Positions 1-10,433 of a stretch of DNA of 64,000 nucleotides are shown here, in pieces. The translations under genes and the position numbers were made by a program. Origin of the DNA: Acidobacteriaceae bacterium TAA 166 (lineage in GTDB: Bacteria; Acidobacteriota; Terriglobia; Terriglobales; Acidobacteriaceae); contig ATWD01000001.1 in NCBI GenBank assembly GCA_000421065.1, positions 1,728,001 to 1,792,000 of the forward strand, given 5' to 3'. The notes beneath the pieces were generated by a model. It saw only the letters and a list, made by a program, of their open reading frames with translations. It ran no database searches and had not been told where the DNA came from. The first letter of the stretch is position 1; each line of letters starts with the position of its first letter.

Positions 1-512
1 GAACCTATGGCCATGGAATGGCGATGTTATATCCCTTAGGGATCGTCCTTGGGGTGATGGGTATTTTGGCCTTCATCGAGGAACGAGGTCTTGATGCCAT
101 CATCTTCTTTGGCGGAGCCGGGTTGTTCTGGTCGACGCATCTCTATCTGTCGACGACAAGCGATGGTTCCTCTATGGAGCCAGGGAGCTATGCCGGATGG
201 TTCCTTTTTATCTGGGCCGTATTTTTCTGTTACGTCTGGTTTGGCTCATTCAAGAGTGGAGTTATCCGCTTCCTGTTCCTTTTGGGTACGTGGCTTTCAC
301 TGCTTGCCCTGGCTATCGGCAATTGGGGTGACGGACATCGCTTCGGGCACGGTTTCATCGTGCTCGGGGGCTATATCGGGCTAGCAACGGCGATTCTCGC
401 AGCAATCACGTCTGCCTGGAGCGTCATCGGCCACGGGGTAAAAGTCGATGACCGGGGCCATGACTCGCTGTTGCATAAGGAGGAGCTCAAAACCAGAGAG
501 GCCATTGGCTAG
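1..512 (+). CDS. Acetate uptake transporter family (GPR1/FUN34/SatP-like) membrane protein, 5' end cut by window
   Basis: The reading frame is open to the first base of the window, so the gene is 5'-truncated; the first ATG inside the window (18) need not be the true start. The visible 164 residues hold about five hydrophobic segments. The motif GxGLFWSTHLY in the second segment, a YAGWFLFIWAVFF segment and a late LALAIGNWGDGHRFGHGFIVLGGYIGL segment (shown only to identify the order: Gly-Asn, then Gly-Gly/Gly-Leu) match the SatP/YaaH layout of small six-helix acetate/succinate channels. Family knowledge says these import acetate or other short carboxylates across the inner membrane. The last 20 residues are a hydrophilic cytoplasmic tail. 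The missing part should be the first helix with the NPAPLGL signature, which would settle the call. Confidence 0.7.
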   Translation, partial: TYGHGMAMLYPLGIVLGVMGILAFIEERGLDAIIFFGGAGLFWSTHLYLSTTSDGSSMEPGSYAGWFLFIWAVFFCYVWFGSFKSGVIRFLFLLGTWLSLLALAIGNWGDGHRFGHGFIVLGGYIGLATAILAAITSAWSVIGHGVKVDDRGHDSLLHKEELKTREAIG

Positions 513-543
513 AATGAACTACCGCTGTCGCCGCGATCCGAGC

Positions 544-612
544 AAGGCCCTCAGTCCAACTGGGGGCCTTACATAGGCTGGGATACCGGGACGGGAAGTC
601 AATTTCCCAGCC
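544..612 (+). terminator. Tandem stem-loops downstream of the acetate-transporter-like gene
   Basis: The first inverted repeat has 12-nt arms (544-555 AAGGCCCTCAGT and 559-570) with a 3-nt loop and one G-U pair. A second repeat follows at once, with 8-nt perfect arms GGCTGGGA (576-583) and TCCCAGCC (605-612) around 21 nt. No U-tract follows on the plus strand, so this is not a textbook intrinsic terminator. It could act as a 3'-end stabilising or Rho-assisted structure. Confidence 0.4.
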
Positions 613-764
613 GGGTCCTGAAGGTGCATTCGACCGATCTACTCGCGCCGACGAATATAGTAAGTTGGCACCACCAAAGGCACCGTGAGACACCTCCGCC
701 TGGCGATGCATTCTGCTCAGCGGAGGTTCGCCGCGAGAGTCCCTGAAAGAGAGCTGGGAAATAG

Positions 765-1241
765 ATGCAAACCTCACGGATCGATAGCCGGGTCGACATC
801 GAGAAGAACATCCATCGCCACGGTCGGGATCGCATCTTGATCAAGGTTGGGGAACACGCCTTCATCGCAAAATTGGAAGAAAACCTGGCTCCCAATACCT
901 GCGCACTCTTTCGGCGAATGTTGCCACTACGGAGTTCTTTGGTGCACTGTCGCTGGAGTGGCGAATCCATGTGGGTTCCCTTTGAACCGAACGCGATTCC
1001 GATTGCCTATGAAAACCAGACAAGTCATCCGATACCAGGCCAGCTTCTTATCTATGCCCAGGAACTCAGCGAGCCAGAAATCCTGATGCCTTATGGAGCA
1101 TGTACCTTTTCGAGTAAGGTCGGACAACTCGCAGGCAATCACTTCCTCACGCTGCTGGAAGGGACTGAGCAGCTTGGAGATCTAGGGCGCACCGTCCTCT
1201 GGAAAGGCGCACAGGAGATCCTTTTCGAGGTACCTGGTTAG
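765..1241 (+). CDS. Cyclophilin-like fold protein (DUF3830/DUF369-like)
   Basis: The 158-residue protein has no signal peptide or membrane segment. After a 20-residue lead it shows an ILIKVGEHAFIAKLEENLAP strand-helix start, then a Trp-Ser-Gly turn (HCRWSGESMWVPF), a PIPGQLLIYAQ segment and a late GNHFLTLLEG segment. This is the order seen in small cyclophilin-like beta-barrel proteins of the DUF3830/DUF369 group, whose biochemical role is unknown. The active-site Arg/Phe set of true peptidyl-prolyl isomerases is not evident. The ATG at 765 is used because a purine-rich GGGAAATAG precedes it; the N-terminal 20 residues look non-conserved, so a later start is possible. It stands alone, convergent with the dynamin-like gene. 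Confidence 0.6.
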   Translation: MQTSRIDSRVDIEKNIHRHGRDRILIKVGEHAFIAKLEENLAPNTCALFRRMLPLRSSLVHCRWSGESMWVPFEPNAIPIAYENQTSHPIPGQLLIYAQELSEPEILMPYGACTFSSKVGQLAGNHFLTLLEGTEQLGDLGRTVLWKGAQEILFEVPG

Positions 1242-1273
1242 GACATCTTCAAACACAAATACTTTCGACCCAT

Positions 1274-2986
1274 TCAGAGAATGCTCTCGACGACCCACGG
1301 AGACGTAACGCTACGGTGCCCGGCCAGCAATATGAGCGCCAACATAGCTGCCTGACGCTCCTCGGCGCTGGTAAGATGGCGGCGCAGTCCTTCGAATTTA
1401 ACCGCATACCGCTGCAGGTCTTCGGCCGTTCGCTCTAACAGACTAGCCTGCGAACGAACCAGCTTCCGTGCGGGAACTTCGTCTCCGAGAGCTTCCACTA
1501 CCATCGACAGATGGTACAGGCAGGACACCGGCAAATGCTTCTCGTCGGTCTCTTTCCATTCCCGGATCTCTTTGGCCAATTCCTCGACCGCCTGCCGCTC
1601 AGAGGCTGCTCGCTGTTCACACATAGGACAGGAAGTTCTGGTTGGAAACAATTTAGCAATTGCCTGATGCATAGCGGCAGTATCCGCGGAGACGCTGGCC
1701 GCGCGCTGAAGCTCCTTCGCGATCCGGTGCGTAACGGTTGGATATGCTTCGCAGACGCCTTGCGGCGATGCGATCGTCTCGTATTGCCAGGTGTGCAAGG
1801 GGCAGAAGCCGCCCCTCTCAGCATGGTCACGCTGGACCTCAGGATCGATCGTGAGGTCATATTGGTAGTGGCTCAAGAACTTGAACCCTGCCTTCAGGAT
1901 GATGCCGCAGATAGAGCAACCCGTGCTCTTCTGGACCTGCAGAAGCGGGAATTCGAGGATGTTTTCTTCCCCGCCGACCTCGGGCGTATATTCCATTCCT
2001 TTGGCAGACGTTCCGAAGATATCTTCTCGCAGCTCGCGAAGACGCTTCGTCAGAGCCTTCAACGTTTCAATATTATGGGATTCGCTCTCCGTCCCCATCC
2101 TTCGCGAGAGGAGCGCCAGCGTGCGCTCATGCATGTTCAACAGAAATGCTTGTGCACGCTCCTCAGTGAGAAAGCGGTGAAGTTCCTCCTCGAATGCCGG
2201 CAATCCAGTCTCAGGAAGCGACTCTGCTTTTTTCGATATCTTCGCGTCCAGCGCCTGGCGCGCTGACACGGAGAAGATAGGGGGCACCTCGCGAAAGGAG
2301 TAGGTCGTTAGCCGGTCCTGCACGAATTGGACAGCTTCCGCACGTTCCTCGACGCTCACCGTGTCCTGCTTGTTCACCACAACATAGATTTTCTTATTGG
2401 TGTTCTTGATGCGTCGAAGGATGCGATCTTCGTCGTCCGTGAGCGGGCTCTCGAAGCTGGTCACCAGAACGAAGGCATCGGCCTCCGGCAGGAATCTCTC
2501 CGTGGTCAGCGTATTTTCGACGATCGGAGAACCCAATCCCGGAGTATCGACAAAGAAGAATCCCCGTCGAAGCATTTCGACTGGCAGCTCGATCTCCGCG
2601 TACGAGAGGTTTTTTGTATTTCCCGGGTTTCCTTTCTGCGTCACGTATTCGGGGAGTTCAGACAGCGGAACCTCCCGGCGCAGACCGGAATTGTTGAAGT
2701 TAAGGACGGCCTGCTTTCGGGTTCCGTATCGAACCGTCGTGATCACCGAAGTGAGCGGAACGATTCCGGTAGGTAAATGTTCACCACCCAGAATTGCATT
2801 CATCAGGGTCGATTTTCCTCTGCTGAACCGCCCCACCACGAGCAGATTGAACTTGTCTTCAGCCAGGCGCGCCTGCAAAGAAACACACTCTGAGCGGAGT
2901 GCCTCATCTTTGGTATCGAGAGCTCGTGCCGATCGGAGAATATCCGCGAAGCCGAATTTCCATTGCTCGTATTGCTTTAGATCCAT
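1274..2986 (-). CDS. Dynamin-like GTPase with a C-terminal Cys-rich (DUF6062-like) domain
   Basis: The 570-residue protein begins with a dynamin-family GTPase: P-loop GRFSRGKST at residues 52-60, PLTSVITTV switch at about 77-85, DTPG at 147-150 and NKQD at 205-208. This is followed by helical stalk-like sequence to about residue 330. The rest is unusual for a bacterial dynamin: CSICG near 350, an FCPLHTWQ motif near 395 and CPMC near 455. That spacing of Cys/His pairs resembles the zinc-type DUF6062 proteins. Bacterial dynamins remodel membranes; the added domain may sense redox or metal, which is inference. There is no transmembrane helix. The gene lies just downstream of eno on the same strand with a 66-nt gap and may be read through from it. 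Confidence 0.8.
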   Translation of the reverse strand: MDLKQYEQWKFGFADILRSARALDTKDEALRSECVSLQARLAEDKFNLLVVGRFSRGKSTLMNAILGGEHLPTGIVPLTSVITTVRYGTRKQAVLNFNNSGLRREVPLSELPEYVTQKGNPGNTKNLSYAEIELPVEMLRRGFFFVDTPGLGSPIVENTLTTERFLPEADAFVLVTSFESPLTDDEDRILRRIKNTNKKIYVVVNKQDTVSVEERAEAVQFVQDRLTTYSFREVPPIFSVSARQALDAKISKKAESLPETGLPAFEEELHRFLTEERAQAFLLNMHERTLALLSRRMGTESESHNIETLKALTKRLRELREDIFGTSAKGMEYTPEVGGEENILEFPLLQVQKSTGCSICGIILKAGFKFLSHYQYDLTIDPEVQRDHAERGGFCPLHTWQYETIASPQGVCEAYPTVTHRIAKELQRAASVSADTAAMHQAIAKLFPTRTSCPMCEQRAASERQAVEELAKEIREWKETDEKHLPVSCLYHLSMVVEALGDEVPARKLVRSQASLLERTAEDLQRYAVKFEGLRRHLTSAEERQAAMLALILLAGHRSVTSPWVVESIL

Positions 2987-3052
2987 TGATACTTCCCATC
3001 TGTAGGCCCAGACATGTCATCGTGTTAAAAACCGCAAAAGAGCTTCCGCAAT

Positions 3053-5012
<1,960 letters not shown>

Positions 5013-5960
5013 GTGATCCTTCCAGATCTCATCCTCCAGGTCGGACAGGTCCTATGCGTTCTCCTGCTCGCCCCACTCCTGCAAGGATTCATCCTTAAGG
5101 CCGAGGAGCGTGTACAGCGGAGTTACGGTCCCAGCATCTTCCAACCCTACCGCGACCTCTGGAAGCTGTTTCATAAACAGACTGTTGCTCCCGAATCAGC
5201 GTCCTGGATCTACTTCGTCGCCCCGATCATTGCGTTTACGGCGATGTTGATCGTCCCCATCCTGATTCCAGTGCTCACCGACCGGCCGCTGCCGCTATCC
5301 GACATGGGAGACATGCTGGGCGGGGGAATGGTGTTGACACTTGGTTCGTTCATTGTGATCCTGGCCGGCCTGGACACAGGAAATGTCTATGGCGGAATCG
5401 GCTCCAGCCGGGCGGTCATGCTGGCCATTCTTGCTGAGCCCACGCTGATTCTTGTCCTGGTTGGCATCAGCCTGCTCGCCAAAGCCATGTTGCCGTTCGT
5501 CGTCAACCACCTGCTGTTGTCCAGTCCCTCTCTCTATTGGAATCCAGCGCACCTCTTTCTCATCCTCGCGTTCTTTGCGTTGCTTCTGGTCGAAACCGAC
5601 CGGTTACCCATCCATTCGAGCACCCATCTCGAGATCTACATGATCGACGAGGCGCGGATTCTTGAATACTCAGGTCCACTACTCGGTTTGCTCAAATGGG
5701 CTTCCATGATGAAGCAGTTCATCCTCTACACGATCTTTTGTAATGTGTTCCTGCTTCCGTGGGGCATGTCGCAGCTCGGGACGGCACTGGGAGAGTTCGG
5801 CTCCGTGATCACCTTACTGCTCAAGTTCCTGCTGGTAGCTCTCACTGTCGTTGTCGTGGAGACCGTGCAGTCCCGCCTCCGCTTCTACCGCTATCAGGAG
5901 CCTTTGGCCGCCGGGTTTCTTTTCGCTGTGCTTGCCATTGTTTCGAGCCAAATGCTTTAG
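5013..5960 (+). CDS. HyfC/HycD-like (NuoH-type) membrane subunit of an Ehr-like complex
   Basis: This 315-residue protein has about eight transmembrane helices and is the first gene of a six-gene set. It matches the HyfC/HycD/NuoH family, which joins the membrane arm to the soluble arm and shapes the quinone-site or E-channel region in complex I relatives. Visible family features are QPYRDLWKLFHKQTVAPE after helix 1, GLDTGNVYGGIGSSRA in the third helix region, and the acidic cytoplasmic loop ETDRLPIH...EARILEYSG. The GTG at 5013 is preceded by GGAGGGG at a good distance. The next gene starts 12 nt downstream. Confidence 0.9.
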   Translation: MILPDLILQVGQVLCVLLLAPLLQGFILKAEERVQRSYGPSIFQPYRDLWKLFHKQTVAPESASWIYFVAPIIAFTAMLIVPILIPVLTDRPLPLSDMGDMLGGGMVLTLGSFIVILAGLDTGNVYGGIGSSRAVMLAILAEPTLILVLVGISLLAKAMLPFVVNHLLLSSPSLYWNPAHLFLILAFFALLLVETDRLPIHSSTHLEIYMIDEARILEYSGPLLGLLKWASMMKQFILYTIFCNVFLLPWGMSQLGTALGEFGSVITLLLKFLLVALTVVVVETVQSRLRFYRYQEPLAAGFLFAVLAIVSSQML

Positions 5961-5972
5961 AGGAAAAATACG

Positions 5973-6653
5973 ATGTTCCTGGCACACGTCAATCCGCTTC
6001 AGGCTTCGATCTTCAGTTCGCTGGCGATCTTAAGCCTCCTGCTGACCTTTGTCATGCTGGGCTCACATTGGCTGCGCAACTATGTCTATGCCTTCGCCGT
6101 GCAATCCTGGCTGATCGCCGCGCTTTCGGCTTCGGTTGGCTACTTTGCGGGATATTCCGAGTTGTACGTCATCGCGGCGCTGACCGCATTATTTCGCGGG
6201 CTGATCCTGCCGTATCTCCTGATGCGCATCATCGGCAGACTAAACGTCAAACGGGAGCTGCATGCGGTCCTACAGCCAAGTTCAAGCCTTGTGGTCGGTG
6301 CTTTTCTGGTCATGTTTGCGTTCGTCATCTCCAACCACATGAACCGGCAACCGCCGCCCGCTGCACACGTCGTCATCCTTGCTCTTACGATCATGCTCTC
6401 GATGAAGTTCCTGGGCTTCCTGATGCTCTCGGTGCGAGACGAGGCAGTCAGCCAGATCCTCGGCTTGCTGGTACTTGAAAACGGTATTTTTCTCGGATCG
6501 CAGATCCTTGTTCCCGGTATGCCGCTGTTGATCGAAATTGTCATCCTGTTCGACTTGCTCATCGTGGTTGCGTGCTTTGGGATGCTTGTTCGTTTTCTGG
6601 TGGTGCATGCCGGGACCACCAGCAGCCGTGAACTTAATCGGCTGGTAGGTTGA
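5973..6653 (+). CDS. HyfE-like (NuoK-type) membrane subunit of the Ehr-like complex
   Basis: The 226-residue protein has about seven hydrophobic segments and matches the length and pattern of HyfE, whose C-terminal part resembles NuoK. Features are ANYVYAFAVQSW-like second helix, charged RIIGRLNVKRELH loop, and LGLLVLENGIFL with a membrane Glu in the NuoK-like helix, a residue class important for proton movement. A ribosome binding site AGAGGAAAAATACG precedes the ATG at 5973. The stop codon overlaps the next start as TGATG. Confidence 0.88.
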   Translation: MFLAHVNPLQASIFSSLAILSLLLTFVMLGSHWLRNYVYAFAVQSWLIAALSASVGYFAGYSELYVIAALTALFRGLILPYLLMRIIGRLNVKRELHAVLQPSSSLVVGAFLVMFAFVISNHMNRQPPPAAHVVILALTIMLSMKFLGFLMLSVRDEAVSQILGLLVLENGIFLGSQILVPGMPLLIEIVILFDLLIVVACFGMLVRFLVVHAGTTSSRELNRLVG

Positions 6654-8122
6654 TGCCCATGACACAGCGCTTACTGATCCTCTTATTTGCCGCGCCGATT
6701 GTAGCGATCATTCTTTCGCTGGCGCTGCGTCGGTCGCGGGTCGCGGAATATGCAACTGTTGCCGCCGCAATTGTGGATCTCGTTGTGAGCGTGCCTCTGC
6801 TTCTTGAGGCGTTGCATGGGCGGTTCGTCTTCGCTCATGCCTACGTCCAGGTCGATACGCTGGCCGCCTGGGTGATCGTCTGCATCTCGATCGTGTATAC
6901 CCTGGCATCCATCTATGCCGTTGGCTACATGCGACTCCTCAATGAAGAGCCGCGGCTGCCGGTGTTCTACGCATTGTTTTCGGGTTTTGCCGCTACGATG
7001 CTGGCGGCATGTGTCATGAACAATGTCGGTGTTTTCTGGATCGCGATCGAGCTGACCACACTCATCAGCACGTTTCTGGTGGGCTTCGAGCAGGAAGCCG
7101 AAAGTACCGAAGCTGCATGGAAGTACATCGTTGTCGTGTCAGGCGGCATCAGTCTCGCATTGCTGGGGACGGTGTTCTTTTATTGGGGAGGCACATTTGT
7201 CCTCGGCCCAAGTTATGCGATGACCTGGTCTGCACTCCACCACGCAGCTCCGGCCGTGTATCCACCCCTGCTTCTGGTCTCGTTCTTGCTTGTCCTCGTG
7301 GGTTATGGCACAAAAGCCGGCTTGGCTCCGATGCATACGTGGCTGCCGGATGCACATAGCGAGTCTCCCGCTCCCGTCTCGGCGATGCTCTCAGGAGCCT
7401 TGCTGAATACGTCGATGCTGGGGATCGCGCGTTTTCTTGGCGTGGTGAATGGAACCTCCGTTGCCCAGTTTGCTCACTCTGCCGTGGTGGCGCTGGGGAT
7501 CTTTTCGTTTGTGATCGCAACGCTGTTTATCGTTCGGCAGACAGGAATCAAGCGCCTGATGGCCTACTCCAGTGTTGAGCACATCGGCGTCATTGCGCTG
7601 GGCCTGGGGTTCGGCGGCATCCTCGGCGTAGCCGGGTCGCTCTACCACATGCTGAATCACTCGCTGAACAAGTCGCTGATGTTCTTCGGCTCCGGCAATG
7701 CCATGCGAGCCTATGGCACCAAGGAGATCTCGGGCATTCGACGTGTCCTCAGAGTCTTCCCGGTCAGTGGAACGCTTTGGCTGCTCGGCGCGGTCGGGAT
7801 CGCCGGCGCACCGCCATTCGCACTTTTTCTGAGTGAATTCACGATCCTGCGAGCCGGAATCGGAGGGCGCTATCGATGGGCAGCTCTGATCTTTGTTCTC
7901 TTTCTGATCATTGTGTTTATCGGGTTTCTCGCGCACTTCCGCGCTATGTACTTTGATCAAGCTCCAAAAGAGGAGAAAGTTCCTTTGCCATGGCCGGTAT
8001 GGAGAACTCTTCCCATGTGGCTGGCGTTTATCCCTCTGGTGGTACTTGGCCTCTGGTGGCCGCACGGACTTTGGAGCATCTTTACGCAGATCTCGTCCGA
8101 GTTGATCGGAGGTGCGCAATGA
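6653..8122 (+). CDS. HyfF-like (NuoN/L-type) antiporter-like subunit of the Ehr-like complex
   Basis: The product has about 489 residues and 13-14 hydrophobic segments, of the Mrp/NuoL-M-N antiporter type that moves protons. The key helix-5 glutamate is present at about residue 133 in FWIAIELTTL, the lysine follows in EAAWKYIVV, and GLAPMHTWLPDAHSESPAPVSAMLSG is the family signature. The last part lacks the long lateral helix of NuoL, as in HyfF. The ATG at 6653 overlaps the previous stop (TGATG) with GGTAGG just upstream; its own stop overlaps the next ATG (ATGA), so the three genes should be translationally coupled. Confidence 0.9.
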   Translation: MPMTQRLLILLFAAPIVAIILSLALRRSRVAEYATVAAAIVDLVVSVPLLLEALHGRFVFAHAYVQVDTLAAWVIVCISIVYTLASIYAVGYMRLLNEEPRLPVFYALFSGFAATMLAACVMNNVGVFWIAIELTTLISTFLVGFEQEAESTEAAWKYIVVVSGGISLALLGTVFFYWGGTFVLGPSYAMTWSALHHAAPAVYPPLLLVSFLLVLVGYGTKAGLAPMHTWLPDAHSESPAPVSAMLSGALLNTSMLGIARFLGVVNGTSVAQFAHSAVVALGIFSFVIATLFIVRQTGIKRLMAYSSVEHIGVIALGLGFGGILGVAGSLYHMLNHSLNKSLMFFGSGNAMRAYGTKEISGIRRVLRVFPVSGTLWLLGAVGIAGAPPFALFLSEFTILRAGIGGRYRWAALIFVLFLIIVFIGFLAHFRAMYFDQAPKEEKVPLPWPVWRTLPMWLAFIPLVVLGLWWPHGLWSIFTQISSELIGGAQ

Positions 8123-9612
8123 GAGGCACATCCGAACGGATAGTTCAGCCGTCAGAAATAACCGGAACCTGCGAACGTCTGGTCGAAGAAGGGGCGCGGC
8201 TTCAGATGGCTTACGCGTGGTTCCCGGAGCCAGGGGGACCCGCGGAGGTCGTCTATTTGGCGGACCGCGGCCCTCACGAGCCCTTTGCCGTGCTGCGGTG
8301 TAAGGTGCCTCAGGAGTCCGTTTGCCTTGAATCCCTTGCGATGCGGATACCGCTACTGAGCTGGTATGAACGCGAGATGACCGATCTGTGCGGCATCACG
8401 TTCAGGGGACATCCGGACCCGCACCCGCTGGTTCTACACGAGGGCACCCATCCATCGATGCCTCCCCTCGACCCGCGGTACCCCACCAATGAGCCGATGC
8501 CTTATTCCGAACAACCGTGGGAACTCCCACCGATTGAAGGAAGCGACGTCCAGGTTTTGCCGTTTGGTCCAGTGAGAGCAGATGTACTCGAATCCGCACA
8601 GATCGTCTTCTACTACGTTGGCGAAGCGATTCTGCACTGCCACCCGCGGTTGTTCTTCAAGCATCGAGGCATGGAGAAGCGATTCGAAGGGGTCGATCCC
8701 GCATTGGGGGTTCTGATTGCGGAACGCATCTCCGGTGTCGACAGTGTGGCCCATTCTCTCGCATATTGCCAGGCCGTAGAAGCCGCGAGCCAGTGTAAGG
8801 TTCCGGAGCGAGCTCTCCACCTCAGAACTGTTCTGGCCGAACTGGAACGTCTCTACAACCACCTCCACTATCTCGGCCACCTGTGCCATACAACAACGCT
8901 CAAGGTCGGTGAGGCGGAGGGCAAGCTACTGGAAGAGCGCTGCAAGAAGCTGAACGGGATCTTCACCGGAAGCCGGTTTCTTCGCGGCCTCCTCAAACCA
9001 GGAGGTCTGCGTCGTGACCTTGACTTGCAGGATCTTCCGCTCGAACTCCGGATGCTTGAGCCTGAGATAGCGGAGTATATCGCCGCACTCGAGAAGACGA
9101 ACAGCCACCTCGATCGCCTGATCACCACGGGCTATCTGCCGCAACAGATTGCATTCGACCAGGGCGCCACGGGGCCGATCAAGCGTGCGTCCGGCATCGA
9201 GCGCGATCTGCGTCGTGATCATCCTTATGCCGCCTATGACCGATTTGAGATGGCCGTACCGATGCGCACAGAAGGCGATGCACACGCCCGCGCGCAGGTT
9301 CGTATGGAAGAGATCAGAAACAGCATCACGCTCATCCTCAAGGCACTGGCGAGTATGCCGGAAGGCCCCGTTAACGTTTCAATTGACTCTCCAAGAGGAG
9401 AAGAGGGCCTTGGATGGTGCGAAGGATCACGAGGATCGATTTATTATGCTGTGCATTTTGACCATGCCGGGAGAGTGGCGCGAGTCAAAGTGAAGTCCGC
9501 CTCGTTCTCGAACTGGCGCGTCTTCCCCTATACCGTGCATGACACCAACATGATGGACTACGCAATTAACGAAGCGAGCTTCGGCCTGACCATGGCCGGA
9601 TGCGACCGCTAG
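8119..9612 (+). CDS. HyfG-like (NuoC-NuoD fusion) large subunit without NiFe-binding cysteines
   Basis: The 497-residue protein has an N-terminal NuoC-like domain (about 10-130, ending SWYEREMTDLCGI..GHPDPHPLVL) and a NuoD/hydrogenase large-subunit domain from about 145 (VLPFGPVRADVLESAQIVFYYVGE, KHRGMEKRFEG). In group 4 hydrogenases the next motif is RxCGxC; here it is RISGVDS (203-209), so Ser205 and Asp208 replace both cysteines. At the C terminus there is no DPCxxC; the protein stops at MAGCDR with one Cys. It therefore cannot hold a normal NiFe centre, which is the defining trait of Ehr complexes. The ATG at 8119 has GGAGG at ideal spacing and overlaps hyfF. Substrate unknown. Confidence 0.9.
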   Translation: MRGTSERIVQPSEITGTCERLVEEGARLQMAYAWFPEPGGPAEVVYLADRGPHEPFAVLRCKVPQESVCLESLAMRIPLLSWYEREMTDLCGITFRGHPDPHPLVLHEGTHPSMPPLDPRYPTNEPMPYSEQPWELPPIEGSDVQVLPFGPVRADVLESAQIVFYYVGEAILHCHPRLFFKHRGMEKRFEGVDPALGVLIAERISGVDSVAHSLAYCQAVEAASQCKVPERALHLRTVLAELERLYNHLHYLGHLCHTTTLKVGEAEGKLLEERCKKLNGIFTGSRFLRGLLKPGGLRRDLDLQDLPLELRMLEPEIAEYIAALEKTNSHLDRLITTGYLPQQIAFDQGATGPIKRASGIERDLRRDHPYAAYDRFEMAVPMRTEGDAHARAQVRMEEIRNSITLILKALASMPEGPVNVSIDSPRGEEGLGWCEGSRGSIYYAVHFDHAGRVARVKVKSASFSNWRVFPYTVHDTNMMDYAINEASFGLTMAGCDR

Positions 9613-9626
9613 GGACAGGAGAAGAC

Positions 9627-10433
9627 ATGCCGGTCTGGACACTATTCGGCCTGAAGCACGGAATTGCGACGGAAAATTGGCCCGATAACGCCAAGAAGGA
9701 TCACCAGACGGGCGTCCTCGGATTTCCGCGTCTCGAGCCCGATCGCTGCGAGGAGAACTGCCGTGCCTGTGCGGACGTATGCCTCCCCGGAGCGATTGGA
9801 ATCAACTCGTCTGAGAACGGCGACCGGCTGACGATCGATTACGGAAAGTGCATCGCATGCCAGCTCTGTACGGAATCCTGTCCCAATGAAGTTTTGACAA
9901 AATCCAACGACTGGGCCTTCGGTGTAAGGAGCCGCAACGATCTGATCTGGGCAGAGGCTTTGACTTCGAAACCGGCACAGGAGCTTTCAGAAAACATCAG
10001 GAAGTACTTCGGACGCAGCCTCCATATCCGCCATGTCGATGCCGGCTCCTGCAATGGGTGCGAGTCCGAGCTCCAGGCACTCAATAACCCGTATTACAAC
10101 CTGCATCGGTTAGGAATCTTTTTCACGCCCTCCCCGCGCTTCGCCGATCTGCTGCTGGTCACCGGATCCATTACCTACGCGATGCATGACCCATTGCTCG
10201 CAACCTATAACGCTATGCCACAACCCCGATGGGTGATGGCAATGGGGACCTGCGCTGTCTCGGGAGGCGTCACCGGTGGTGGCTACAGTTGCGGAAACGG
10301 ACTGGACGGGGTCCTTCCCGTCGATCTGTATGTACCCGGATGTCCTCCAAATCCGTCAGCGATGATCCAGGCAATTCTTCTATTGCTCAATCGCTCCAAA
10401 CAACAGGTACACGGAGGACATTATGCACAATGA
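9627..10433 (+). CDS. Ferredoxin / HyfI (NuoB-type) small-subunit fusion of the Ehr-like complex
   Basis: The 268-residue product joins two modules usually encoded as HyfH and HyfI. Residues 38-90 carry two cluster motifs: C41-x3-C45-x2-C48-x3-C52 and C75-x2-C78-x2-C81-x3-C85-Pro. From about 130 the small-subunit domain has C142-x2-C145 (SCNGCE), C209 (GTCA) and C239 (PGCPPNP), the ligands of the proximal 4Fe-4S cluster. So the electron-input chain is intact even though the large subunit has no NiFe site. The ATG at 9627 is preceded by AGGAGAAGAC. Its end overlaps the next gene by 11 nt. Confidence 0.9.
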   Translation: MPVWTLFGLKHGIATENWPDNAKKDHQTGVLGFPRLEPDRCEENCRACADVCLPGAIGINSSENGDRLTIDYGKCIACQLCTESCPNEVLTKSNDWAFGVRSRNDLIWAEALTSKPAQELSENIRKYFGRSLHIRHVDAGSCNGCESELQALNNPYYNLHRLGIFFTPSPRFADLLLVTGSITYAMHDPLLATYNAMPQPRWVMAMGTCAVSGGVTGGGYSCGNGLDGVLPVDLYVPGCPPNPSAMIQAILLLLNRSKQQVHGGHYAQ

